A stretch of 26,185 bases of DNA from JAOUEA01 sp041287635 (GTDB lineage: Bacteria > Actinomycetota > UBA4738 > HRBIN12), in contig JBGGNG010000171.1 in NCBI GenBank assembly GCA_041287635.1, positions 1-26,185 on the forward strand, written 5' to 3'. Position 1 is the first letter of the stretch; every line of letters begins with the position of its first letter. The translations under genes were made by a program, and so were the position numbers. The notes under the pieces were generated by a model. That model saw only the letters and a list, made by a program, of their open reading frames with translations, had not been told where the DNA came from and made no database searches. Below, piece by piece: positions 14,976 to 22,478 of this stretch.

Positions 14976-15524
14976 ATGCGATACATCGGGGTGGGAAGAC
15001 GGTTCGTCGCCCTCCTGATCGACGGCATGATCACCGCACTCGCATGGATACCCTTCGCCGAGACGTCGTCCGTCGACGGAGTCTATTCCATCCGCTGGGA
15101 CGGCATGGACTTCGTGATCCCGCTGGCGATCACCCTGGCCTACTTCGTGGTCCTGGAAGGCGCATTCGGTGCCACGGTCGGCAAGGTCGTGCTCGGCATC
15201 AGGGTGCGGCGACCCGACGGCTCGCGCATCGGCTTCGGCCCGGCCCTGATCCGCAACCTTGCCCGGGTCGTCGACGCGTTCCCGTACGTGATCCCCTACC
15301 TGGTGGGCGGCATCGCCGTGATCCGATCCGACACCGACCAGCGCTTCGGCGATCGGTGGGCGAAGACCGTGGTGATCCTGGTCGGCACCGACGCGAACGT
15401 CGGAGCCGAACCACCCGCGATGGGCGCGACGCCCGACCCCTACGGGTTGCCGTCGCCGCCAGCCGGTTCACGGCCGGCCGGACCCGGTGCGGGCACGCTC
15501 CCCCCGCCGCCCCCCGCGACGTAG
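14976..15524 (+). CDS. RDD-family membrane protein
   Basis: This 182-residue protein matches the RDD family: an Arg and Asp in the first helix (GRRFVALLIDGMITALAW), a second helix (about 48-68) leading to the GKVVLGIRVRRPDG segment, and the final conserved Asp in QRFGDRWAKTVVI. A Pro/Gly-rich tail (about 148-182) follows. The function of most RDD proteins is unknown; some have been linked to sodium/proton exchange and others to membrane partners. The start at ATG 14976 is supported by GAGGGAC seven bases upstream and by a promoter at 14902-14930. The stop TAG directly abuts the stop of the convergent next gene, giving TAGCTA at 15522-15527. Confidence 0.87.
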   Translation: MRYIGVGRRFVALLIDGMITALAWIPFAETSSVDGVYSIRWDGMDFVIPLAITLAYFVVLEGAFGATVGKVVLGIRVRRPDGSRIGFGPALIRNLARVVDAFPYVIPYLVGGIAVIRSDTDQRFGDRWAKTVVILVGTDANVGAEPPAMGATPDPYGLPSPPAGSRPAGPGAGTLPPPPPAT

Positions 15525-16037
15525 CTACCAGCGAGGGTCTCGGGAGTCGAGCGCCTCGCGCCCGGTGCACTCGGTGCCCACTCCGTAGAGCGGGTCGTCG
15601 CGACCTGCAACGAGCTTCAGGTAGAAGCACGCGTTCGGTCGCGCGCTGACGGCCGCCGCCCACGTGGTGGCGTCGGCGTACACGCTGACCTCGCCGAGCC
15701 CCGACGAGGCCTCGTCGGGCCCGACCACGTTCAGCGCGCCGCCGTCGAGGCCGGCCGCGTCCAGCGCTTCGGCATCTGCCGCTTCGAACGTGCCCGTCGC
15801 GTCGATCACCGATCGGGCCTCGGCCTCGACGGCGCGCAGGTCGTGCTGGGCCCGCCCGATCGTCTCGGCGATCGGACGGTTCGCGAAGATCTCCACCATG
15901 AGGATCGCGCTCGCCGCGAGGATGGCTCCCAGGACGAGCCAGAACCCCCGGTTCGAGGGCCGCGGCTCGGCAGGCGCGGGCGAGGCGCCGCCGATCTCCA
16001 TCTCGTAGGCCTCGATGATCTCGTCGTCGTCGCGCAT
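15525..16037 (-). CDS. Single-pass membrane protein with pilin-like C-terminus
   Basis: The 170-residue product has an acidic N-terminus (MRDDDEIIEAYEME), a Pro-rich stretch, one membrane helix (31-50, GFWLVLGAILAASAILMVEI) and a helical then beta-rich outside part. The end carries Cys 137 and Cys 157 in NACFYLKL and GTECTGREA, resembling the disulfide-closed C-terminal region of type IV pilin-like proteins (CFY with a second Cys about 20 residues on). However, the helix is preceded by 30 residues and no prepilin peptidase site (G before F/M-T-x-x-E) is clear, so this is only a resemblance. It lies 42 bases downstream of the von Willebrand gene on the same strand and may be the last gene of that operon. 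Confidence 0.7.
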   Translation of the reverse strand: MRDDDEIIEAYEMEIGGASPAPAEPRPSNRGFWLVLGAILAASAILMVEIFANRPIAETIGRAQHDLRAVEAEARSVIDATGTFEAADAEALDAAGLDGGALNVVGPDEASSGLGEVSVYADATTWAAAVSARPNACFYLKLVAGRDDPLYGVGTECTGREALDSRDPRW

Positions 16038-16079
16038 CTCGCCCGTCAGCCTAGTCGCCTCGAGGGCACGAGCCGCGAC

Positions 16080-17279
16080 TCAGCCGCCCAGGGTCGCGGC
16101 CAGGTGTTCGAGGCTCTCGAGGTTGTGCCCCGACAGGAAGACGTCGACGCTGGGCAGGGCCGCCGCCATGCCGCGGGCAAGCGGCTCGTACCGAGGCGAG
16201 CCCTTGAGGGGGTTCACCCAGATCACCCGGTGGGCGAGCCGGCGCAGGCGCGCCATCTGGATCCTCAGCAGCTCGGGATCCCCCCGCTCGAGCCCGTCGG
16301 AGCAGAACACGACCACGGCGCCCCGCAGGGCCGCGCGCTGGCTCCACCCGTCGAGCAGCGCCTTCAGCGACTCCCCGATGCGCGTACCGCCCTCCCAGTC
16401 CTCGACCTGCCGGCCGATCTCGTGCAACGCCCGGTCGGGATCCTTCGTGCGCAGCGTGCGCGTCACGCGGGTGAGCCTCGTGCCGAACACGAACGTCTCG
16501 ACCCGCCTGCCCGCCGCCATCGCCGCGTAGGCGAACTGCATCAGCGCCCGCGAGTAGGGGGCCATCGAGCCGCTGATGTCGAGGATCAGCACCAGCGGAC
16601 GGCGGCGCGCAGTGCGGGCGCGCCATGCGCGGTCGAACGGCTCGCCCTGCGTGCGCAGGGACCGACGCAGCGTGCGACGCAGATCGAACCGCTCCCCCTT
16701 GGACGCCGGGCGCGTCCGGCGCGTGCGCTCGACCGGTACCCGCAGTCGCAGCGAGCGGATCAGCGCGGCGACGCGCTCGCGTTCCTCGTCGGTGAGCTCG
16801 CCGAACGACTTCGACCGCAGCACCTCGGCGCCGCTCGCGACGATGCGGATCGACGACTCGTCCCCCGGCTCGACCTCCTCGTCGTCGTCGATGCCGTGCC
16901 ACTCCGACGCCGCGGCGACCTGCACCTCGAGATCGTCGGGCTCCGGCCCCCGGTCGATCGGCTCGTCGTCGTCGGGCGAGGGGGCGGGCATGTTCAGCTC
17001 GACGCGCAGATCGTCGGTGGTGCGCAGCGACCGGTACCAGTCGTCGAACGCCTCGTCGAACGACTCGAGGTCGTCGCGGCGCGCGATCATCGTGGTGCGA
17101 CCGGCCCAGTACAGGGAATCGCGGTCGGTGAGCCCGAGGGCCGCGACGGCACGGACGAACGTCAGGATGCGCCCGGTGCCCACGGGGAGCCCGCGCGCCC
17201 GCAGGTCCCGGCCGAACCCGATCAGTGGTGGGAGCGGGCCTCCCCCGCTGCCGCCCGGGATCGTCGTGCGATCACCCAT
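16080..17279 (-). CDS. CoxE-like von Willebrand factor A domain protein
   Basis: This 399-residue protein has a charged, acidic first half and a C-terminal VWA domain. The metal-ion site begins LVLILDISGSMAPYS with Asp 234, Ser 236 and Ser 238; the later TRVTRTLRT Thr and CSDGLERGD Asp complete it. The type is that of CoxE, which works with the MoxR ATPase CoxD. In carboxydotrophs CoxD/E are needed to build the Cu-S-Mo centre of CO dehydrogenase, and elsewhere such pairs act as metal-insertion or activation chaperones. Its ATG overlaps the end of the MoxR gene by eight bases. Because a form II molybdenum hydroxylase lies about 3.5 kb upstream on the same strand, a role in its maturation is likely but inferred. 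Confidence 0.9.
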   Translation of the reverse strand: MGDRTTIPGGSGGGPLPPLIGFGRDLRARGLPVGTGRILTFVRAVAALGLTDRDSLYWAGRTTMIARRDDLESFDEAFDDWYRSLRTTDDLRVELNMPAPSPDDDEPIDRGPEPDDLEVQVAAASEWHGIDDDEEVEPGDESSIRIVASGAEVLRSKSFGELTDEERERVAALIRSLRLRVPVERTRRTRPASKGERFDLRRTLRRSLRTQGEPFDRAWRARTARRRPLVLILDISGSMAPYSRALMQFAYAAMAAGRRVETFVFGTRLTRVTRTLRTKDPDRALHEIGRQVEDWEGGTRIGESLKALLDGWSQRAALRGAVVVFCSDGLERGDPELLRIQMARLRRLAHRVIWVNPLKGSPRYEPLARGMAAALPSVDVFLSGHNLESLEHLAATLGG

Positions 17280-18150
17280 CCTCGCCGACGACCTGCGCGA
17301 GGCGGGCCGACACGAGCTGTTGGTCCTCGTGATCCTTCACGACGGCGCCCAGCGTGTCGGCGGCGAGCGGCTCGGTGAGCCCGTCGGCTCCGAGGAACGC
17401 GAGCGCGTTCGCCCAATCGATCGTCTCGGCGACCCCGGGCAGCTTGGCGAGATCGAGCTCCCGCAGCCGGGCGACCGCCTCGGCCACGTCGCGCGCGAGC
17501 GACTCGCTCACGTGTGGTGCCCGGGCCCGCACGATCGCGACCTCGCGGTCCAGATGCGGGTGGTCGATCCAGTGGTAGAGGCAGCGCCGCTTCAGGGCGT
17601 CGTGGAGCTCTCGCGTGCGGTTCGACGTCACCACCACGGCGGGCGGCGTCGCGGCCGCCACGCGCCCCACCTCGGGCACCGTGACCGCGAATTCGCTCAG
17701 GATCTCGAGCAGGAACGCCTCGAACTCGTCGTCGGCCCGGTCGAGCTCGTCGACGAGCAGCACCGCGCCGTCTCCGGCCTTGATCGCCGCCAGCAAGGGC
17801 CGCTCGACCAGGAAGTCCTCCCCGAACAGGTCCTCGACGTGGGTGGCGGCGTCGGCGGCATCCATCGCGCGCACCGCGATCAGCTGGCGCGAGTAGTTCC
17901 ACTCGTACAGGGCCTGCGAGGCGTCGATGCCCTCGTAGCACTGCAAGCGGATCAGCTCGCGCCCGAGCAGGTGCGAGAGCGTCTTCGCGACCTCGGTCTT
18001 CCCCACACCCGCCTCGCCCTCGAGCAGCAACGGCTTGCCGAGCGAGAGCGACAGGTAGATCGCGGTCGCGAGTCCACGGTCGGCGAGGTAGGAATGCTCG
18101 CCGAGCGCACCCTGGAGCTCGTCCACCGAATCGAACGGGAAGCCGGGCAT
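17272..18150 (-). CDS. MoxR-type AAA+ ATPase, CoxD-like
   Basis: This 292-residue cytoplasmic ATPase has Walker A GEAGVGKT (45-52), Walker B LLVDELDRA (about 131-139), sensor 1 in VVVTSNRTREL and the segment ALKRRCLYHWIDHPHLDRE, which is characteristic of CoxD-type MoxR proteins. These form ring-shaped chaperones that with a VWA partner remodel or load cofactors into client enzymes. The partner is encoded next with overlapping codons. The start was placed at ATG 18150; a GTG two codons upstream (18156) is possible, and neither has a good ribosome site. The MscS gene ends 37 bases upstream on the same strand, so the three may be co-transcribed. Confidence 0.92.
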   Translation of the reverse strand: MPGFPFDSVDELQGALGEHSYLADRGLATAIYLSLSLGKPLLLEGEAGVGKTEVAKTLSHLLGRELIRLQCYEGIDASQALYEWNYSRQLIAVRAMDAADAATHVEDLFGEDFLVERPLLAAIKAGDGAVLLVDELDRADDEFEAFLLEILSEFAVTVPEVGRVAAATPPAVVVTSNRTRELHDALKRRCLYHWIDHPHLDREVAIVRARAPHVSESLARDVAEAVARLRELDLAKLPGVAETIDWANALAFLGADGLTEPLAADTLGAVVKDHEDQQLVSARLAQVVGEDG

Positions 18151-18187
18151 GCGCACAGCGTACCGGCGAGCCGCCGGCGGCGCAGGC

Positions 18188-19087
18188 CTACAGACCGATG
18201 CCCGAGCCGCCTGGCTGGGTCATGGCGCCGGGCATCGGCGGGACCTTGATGCCCTGCTCGGTGATGCGGGCGGTGATCCGCTCCCGCAGGAATCGCTCCG
18301 CCTCGAGGCGGTTCCCGGGCCGGGTCTGCGCCACGACGCGTTCGACCTGGGCGACGTCGGTGAGCTGCACGACGCCCAGCACCGAGGGGGCCTCGCGCAG
18401 CCACGACCGCAATGGCTCCTCGTTCGCGAGCTCCATCAGCAGGTCGTCGAGAGCCTGCCGCACGCGGTCGGGGTCTTCGGAGAGCGCGACCCGGACGTCG
18501 ACGATCGCTCGCCCCCACCCGCGGGTCTTGTTGCTCGTCACCTGGATCGAGCCGTTCGGCACGATGCTCAGCGTGCCGTCGTACTGGCGCACGGAAGTGA
18601 TCCGCAGCGTGAGTCCCTCGATCGTGCCGCTCACCGGACCCCCTTCGGTCTGCAGGTCGATCACATCGCCGATGTCGAACTGACCTTCCAGCGCGATGAA
18701 GAGCCCGGCGAGCGTGTCCTTCACGAGCGTCTGCGCGCCGAAGCCGAGCGCGACGCCGGCGATGCCGGCGCTCGCGAACAAGGGGCCGAGCGGTACCCCG
18801 AACGCCGCGAGCAGGTAGAAGCCGATCATGATCCAGATGATCACCTGCAGGGTCGCCGAGACGAGCCCGGCGATCGTCGCGAGGCGCCGTCGACGCGGTC
18901 CTTCCATCGAATCGTCGGCTGCGTCCCGCGCTCGGCGCTCGCAGCGTCGCACCCACGCCCGCAGCAGGAACGTCGCGACGAGCGCGAGCACCACCGCGAG
19001 ACCGAGCCTGATGCCGAGGTCGCGCCACCACTCGGCCGAGTAGCGGGCGACGTCACCAGAAGCCTGGGCGAGAACCTGGGCGAGCAT
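18188..19087 (-). CDS. Small-conductance mechanosensitive channel (MscS family)
   Basis: The 299-residue membrane protein has three hydrophobic helices (about 24-46, 76-98 and 101-125). The pore-lining helix ASAGIAGVALGFGAQTLVKD matches the Gly/Ala-packed TM3 of MscS. The beta domain follows (FDIGDVIDLQTEGGPVSGTI and LSIVPNGSIQVTSNKTRGW), then an alpha/beta C-terminal domain with a Pro/Gly tail. The channel opens under membrane tension to release solutes during osmotic downshock. The ATG at 19087 has GGAG about eight bases upstream. It lies between the delta-60-repeat gene and the CoxD/E-like pair on the same strand; no functional tie to those neighbours is evident. Confidence 0.92.
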   Translation of the reverse strand: MLAQVLAQASGDVARYSAEWWRDLGIRLGLAVVLALVATFLLRAWVRRCERRARDAADDSMEGPRRRRLATIAGLVSATLQVIIWIMIGFYLLAAFGVPLGPLFASAGIAGVALGFGAQTLVKDTLAGLFIALEGQFDIGDVIDLQTEGGPVSGTIEGLTLRITSVRQYDGTLSIVPNGSIQVTSNKTRGWGRAIVDVRVALSEDPDRVRQALDDLLMELANEEPLRSWLREAPSVLGVVQLTDVAQVERVVAQTRPGNRLEAERFLRERITARITEQGIKVPPMPGAMTQPGGSGIGL

Positions 19088-19102
19088 CGGCACACTCCAA
19101 CA

Positions 19103-19121
19103 GACGGGAAGGCGACCCGTC
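19103..19121 (-). terminator. Hairpin between the delta-60-repeat and MscS genes
   Basis: GACGGG (19103-19108) and CCCGTC (19116-19121) form a six-base stem with a seven-base loop in the 76-base gap. It lies about 43 bases past the stop of the delta-60-repeat gene and could end that transcript, but no T-run follows. Confidence 0.3.
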
Positions 19122-19163
19122 AAAGCACGTGCGTCGGATCGGGTGGCGGACGGTCGAGCTCGG

Positions 19164-20513
19164 CTACCCGCGGTATCGAGCGAGGGCGAATCGACCGTCG
19201 AGGTGACCGTCGAGCACACGGACGGCGCTCCCGGCGAGCACGATCCTCCCGTCGGGCTGGATCGCGACGCCGGACGCCCACGCGCCCACGATGCCGACCG
19301 GGTCGTCCGACGCGATCGTCGGGAAGCGTGTGCGAAGTTTCCCGTTGTCGCCGAACGAGCCGTCCAACGTGCCGTCGGGGTCGTACCGAACGAGCGCGAA
19401 GGTCGCGACGGTGTCCCACGAGTACCCCGCCACTCCGACGGCCACGATCTTCCCGTCGGGCTGGATCCCCAGACCGCTCGCGCTGTCGTCCCATCGCGTG
19501 ACGTTCGTGACGACCGTGCCGTCACCGTGGAACGTCACGTCGGGAGTGCCGTCGTCATCGAACCGAGCGAGACCGAAGCCGCTCGTGAACTCGGCACCAC
19601 CGCCCGTGTCGCCGACGACAACGATCTTCCCGTCGGGCTGGATCGCGATGCCGCTCGCCATGTCGCCCGCGCCGTCGCTGCCTTGGGTGAGATCGGCGGT
19701 CGCGATGCCGTCGTTCCCGAACGTCGGGTCCATCGTCCCGTCGGTCTCGTACCGCACGACGTCGATGCCGTCCCAACCGGAGAGCGTCCACGACTGTCCC
19801 GCCACGACGATCTTCCCGTCGGGTTGGATCGCCACCGCCCCGGCTGAATCGGTGCCGTCGCCGGCGTTGGTCGTCACCTTGCCGTCGGCGTCGAACGTGC
19901 TGTCGAGCGTGCCGTCGGGATCCAGGCGGGCGAGCGCGAACCGGTCGAGCACGAAGGAGCTTCCGACGACCACGATCTTGCCGTCGGGCTGGATCGCCAC
20001 GTCGGCCGCTGCGTCGTCGCCCGAAGGCGTGAAGCCGATCCTGACCCTCCCGTTCTTCCCGAACGTTGTGTCGAGCGTGCCGTCGCGGTCGTAGCGCGCG
20101 ATCGCGAACACCCAGCGTGCTTGGACGTTCGCGGTCCCCACCGCCACGATCTTCCCGTCGGGCTGGATCGCGACGCCCGTGGCCGAGTCTTCACGCCTCG
20201 CCATGTTCGTCCTGACGAGACCGTCGCCGCCGAACGTCGGATCGAGACGACCATCGGGTCGATACCGGGCGAGGCCGAACATGCCGTACCGGCGACCGAT
20301 GGTTCGGCCGACGACCACGATCATCCCGTTGGACTGGATCGTCACGTCCGCGACGCCGTCGCTCCACTTCGTGGGGTTCGTGACAACCCTGCCGCCGTCA
20401 CCGAACGTTCGATCGAGATCGCCCGGGGCGCCCTCGGCAGGAGATGCCCACAGCACTGACGCGACGAGCATCAGCGTGAGGGTGAGTCGACCGCTTCGTG
20501 TCCGGGAGGTCAT
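19164..20513 (-). CDS. Secreted delta-60-repeat protein
   Basis: The 449-residue product has a signal peptide (LTLTLMLVASVLWASPAEGA, cut near residue 29) and then seven delta-60 repeats of about 55-63 residues filling the rest. Each repeat has the form LDxTFGxxG, then D-x-A-x-x-VAIQPDGKIVVVG, then FALARYxPDGT. The family (TIGR02608) is common in secreted or surface proteins of bacteria with large genomes, and the repeats probably form a seven-bladed propeller. Function is unknown; binding of a protein or sugar is a reasonable guess. The start at ATG 20513 has AAGGAG eight bases upstream. Starts further upstream would enter the methyltransferase region and lack a signal peptide. Confidence 0.9.
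   Translation of the reverse strand: MTSRTRSGRLTLTLMLVASVLWASPAEGAPGDLDRTFGDGGRVVTNPTKWSDGVADVTIQSNGMIVVVGRTIGRRYGMFGLARYRPDGRLDPTFGGDGLVRTNMARREDSATGVAIQPDGKIVAVGTANVQARWVFAIARYDRDGTLDTTFGKNGRVRIGFTPSGDDAAADVAIQPDGKIVVVGSSFVLDRFALARLDPDGTLDSTFDADGKVTTNAGDGTDSAGAVAIQPDGKIVVAGQSWTLSGWDGIDVVRYETDGTMDPTFGNDGIATADLTQGSDGAGDMASGIAIQPDGKIVVVGDTGGGAEFTSGFGLARFDDDGTPDVTFHGDGTVVTNVTRWDDSASGLGIQPDGKIVAVGVAGYSWDTVATFALVRYDPDGTLDGSFGDNGKLRTRFPTIASDDPVGIVGAWASGVAIQPDGRIVLAGSAVRVLDGHLDGRFALARYRG
19242..20342 (-). repeat. Seven copies of a 24-base coding repeat within the delta-60 gene
   Basis: On the plus strand, copies of GATCTTCCCGTCGGGCTGG and close variants start at 19242, 19446, 19623, 19809, 19974, 20148 and 20319, 165-204 bases apart. 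They encode the AIQPDGKIV core of each delta-60 repeat. Identity is high at codon level and could allow recombination between repeats. Confidence 0.85.
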
Positions 20514-20611
20514 CGCCGGCGCTCCTTGGCCCTGACCCCATCGTGGCAGGCGTGCGGCGAGCGTGGACCGGCGAAGGACCTGTTCCCGGGGAGCCGTTCT
20601 CGGCCGGTCCC

Positions 20612-21334
20612 TCAGCCCTTCCGGAGCACGAACGCGTAGGTCGGGCCGGCTCCCTCGATCACGTCCTCGAGCGTCCAGCCGGTGCCCTCGATCAGTCGCT
20701 CGAGCTCCCGAACCGACGTGAAGAGGTAGTCGAACCATGGCGTCGCGAGCCGCTGAAAGCGCGCCCGTATCCTGATCTGGCCGCCCATGCGACCGCGCCG
20801 TCGGTTCCACCGGTGGTAGTCGCGATGCGCCGTCTCGGCGGTGTCGTAGGGATCCAGGGTGCTCGCGACGATGAGCCCGTCCCCTCCGGTCACGCCGGCG
20901 AACCGTTGCAGCAACCAGGGGGCGTGACGGGCGTCGCGGAGCAGACCGGCGTTGTTGCCGAACATCACGATCGAGTCGAACGGCCCGTCGGCGCGGCGTA
21001 CGCCAGACGCCGAGAGCGGTCGGACGTCACGGACTCCCCGCTCCCTGGCCGTGCGGATCGCGCCGGGCGAGACGTCGATCGAGACGACCTCGTGTCCTCG
21101 TGGCTCAAGGTGGATCGCAACGCGACCTGCACCGCACCCGACATCGAGCACTCGCCCGCGTACGTGCTGGATCGCCGCACGCTCGTGTGACGACCAGCGC
21201 TGGAACGGTGCGACGTAGTCGTAGGAGTCGAGATCCACCAGCCCGTCGTCGCGCTCGATCACCAGTCGGGCGTCATCGCCCTTCCAGCGTGCGTGCATCG
21301 CGGCGCCGAAAGCGTCCTCGGCTTCGGGGATCAC
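20612..21334 (-). CDS. Class I SAM-dependent methyltransferase
   Basis: This 240-residue cytoplasmic enzyme has the Rossmann-type SAM fold: motif I VLDVGCGAGR (62-71), the acidic end of strand 2 in VVSIDVSPGAI (about 83-93) and the strand 4 segment FDSIVMFGNNAGLL. The N-terminus EAEDAFGAAMHARWKG is typical of a group of small-molecule methyltransferases. The substrate is unknown. The start was put at GTG 21334, five bases after the stop of the ABM-like gene, preceded by a purine-rich AAGGGGG; ATG 21298 would cut the conserved N-terminus. It is the fifth gene in a tight same-strand run starting with the CoxS-like gene, so it may modify a substrate or product of that enzyme. Confidence 0.87.
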   Translation of the reverse strand: MIPEAEDAFGAAMHARWKGDDARLVIERDDGLVDLDSYDYVAPFQRWSSHERAAIQHVRGRVLDVGCGAGRVAIHLEPRGHEVVSIDVSPGAIRTARERGVRDVRPLSASGVRRADGPFDSIVMFGNNAGLLRDARHAPWLLQRFAGVTGGDGLIVASTLDPYDTAETAHRDYHRWNRRRGRMGGQIRIRARFQRLATPWFDYLFTSVRELERLIEGTGWTLEDVIEGAGPTYAFVLRKG

Positions 21335-21339
21335 CGCAC

Positions 21340-21660
21340 TCAGCCCCCTTCGAACGTCTCGAACGACCCGATGTGCACCTCTCGGCGGGTCAGGTCGTCG
21401 TTCGCCATATTCAACGCCTCGTACGCCTCCCGGTGCTCGGTGAGGAATCGTTCGTAGTCCTCCCTCGAGGACCAGCGATCGATCGTGAGGTAGTGACCCT
21501 TTCGCCCGACCTCGAGGAGGAGTTCCGTCCCGAGGTAGCCCACACCACCCGTGAAGAGCGTCGCCCAGGCGCCGGAGGAGCCGTACGCTCGCTCGAACGC
21601 CTCGACCCGTTCGGGGTCGACCTCGTAACTCCAGAGCGTGGCGAACCCGGCGGTCGTTAC
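21340..21660 (-). CDS. ABM-fold (antibiotic biosynthesis monooxygenase-like) protein with non-standard start
   Basis: This protein of about 106 residues looks like a single ferredoxin-like ABM domain: FATLWSYEVDPERVEAFERA, then GAWATLFTG, GYLGTELLLE and YLTIDRWSSREDYERFLTEH. Relatives are cofactor-free monooxygenases or haem-degrading enzymes, and many have no known role. The start is unusual. A perfect GAGGAGG (21674-21668) sits seven bases before the codon at 21660-21658, but that codon is GTA, not GTG, and overlaps the TAA stop of the CoxM-like gene. The next in-frame GTG is deep within the domain. A G-to-A change turning GTGA into GTAA would keep the upstream stop but destroy this start. 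The gene may therefore be poorly expressed, or use a rare start codon, or carry a sequence error. Confidence 0.75.
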   Translation of the reverse strand, partial: VTTAGFATLWSYEVDPERVEAFERAYGSSGAWATLFTGGVGYLGTELLLEVGRKGHYLTIDRWSSREDYERFLTEHREAYEALNMANDDLTRREVHIGSFETFEGG

Positions 21661-22478
21661 GCGAGCGCCTCCTCGAGGGCCCGACGCACCAGGACCTTGG
21701 AGACCTCTTTGCGGTACTCGGCGCTGCCGAACGCATCGGAGGGCGGCGTCGTGCCTTCGTCGGCGCGCTGCGACGCGGTGGCCGGGTCGGCTCCGTCGGC
21801 GAGCGCCTCCTCGACGCCCGCGGCGCGGATCGGCGTCTCGCCCATGTTCGTGAGGGCCACGGTCGCCGAGCCGTTGCGCTGCACCGCAGCCACCCCGACC
21901 ATCGCCCAGTCGATCGCCCGTCGATGGAACTTCAGGTAGCTCCAGCCGCCGGTCGTCTTCGGCACCCGGATCTCGGTGAGCACCTCGTTCGCGGCGAGGT
22001 CGGCGTGGAACAGCCCCTTGAAGAAGTCGCCCGCCGCGACGGTGCGCGACGCCCCGGCGGCACCGCGGACCACGAACGAGGCGCCGAGCGCGAGCATCAC
22101 GGTGCCCATGTCGCCGGCCGGATCTGCGTGCGCGATCGAGCCACCGATCGTGCCGACGTGGCGCACCTGCGGGTCGCCGATCTGCTCGGCCGTGTCGGCC
22201 ACGATCGGCACCGCCTGCTGCAGCAGCTCGCTGTTCGCGACGTCGTGGTGACGCGTCAGCGCGCCGATCGCGATCTGGTCGTCGTCCTCGCGGATGTAGG
22301 ACAAGTCGCCGATGCGCGTGATGTCGACGAGCATCGACGGCTGCGCCAGCCGCGTCTTCATCAATGGGAGCAGCGAGTGGCCTCCCGCCAGGATCTTCGC
22401 GTCGTCGGCACCGCCGAGCAGCTCGATCGCGTGGTCGACCGACTCGGCCCTCGCGTACTCGAAGGAGGCCGGGATCAT
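21657..22478 (-). CDS. coxM: FAD-binding medium subunit of form II CO-dehydrogenase-like molybdenum hydroxylase
   Basis: This 273-residue subunit of the xanthine dehydrogenase/CO dehydrogenase superfamily holds FAD with two loops: AGGHSLLPLM (31-40) and TIGGSIAHADPAGD (110-123). The C-terminal domain runs from about 190 to the end. It would pass electrons from the Fe-S subunit to the respiratory chain or another acceptor. The start is the ATG at 22478, which overlaps the stop of the CoxL-like gene (ATGA), with AAGGAGGTG close upstream. The gene order small-large-medium on this strand is that of form II (BMS-type) clusters. The physiological substrate of form II enzymes is in general uncertain. 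Confidence 0.92.
   Translation of the reverse strand: MIPASFEYARAESVDHAIELLGGADDAKILAGGHSLLPLMKTRLAQPSMLVDITRIGDLSYIREDDDQIAIGALTRHHDVANSELLQQAVPIVADTAEQIGDPQVRHVGTIGGSIAHADPAGDMGTVMLALGASFVVRGAAGASRTVAAGDFFKGLFHADLAANEVLTEIRVPKTTGGWSYLKFHRRAIDWAMVGVAAVQRNGSATVALTNMGETPIRAAGVEEALADGADPATASQRADEGTTPPSDAFGSAEYRKEVSKVLVRRALEEALA

Noticed and set aside
19242..20342. Regularly spaced short repeats resembling a CRISPR array
   Set aside because: The spacing is 165-204 bases and every copy encodes the AIQPDGK core of a delta-60 repeat in frame.
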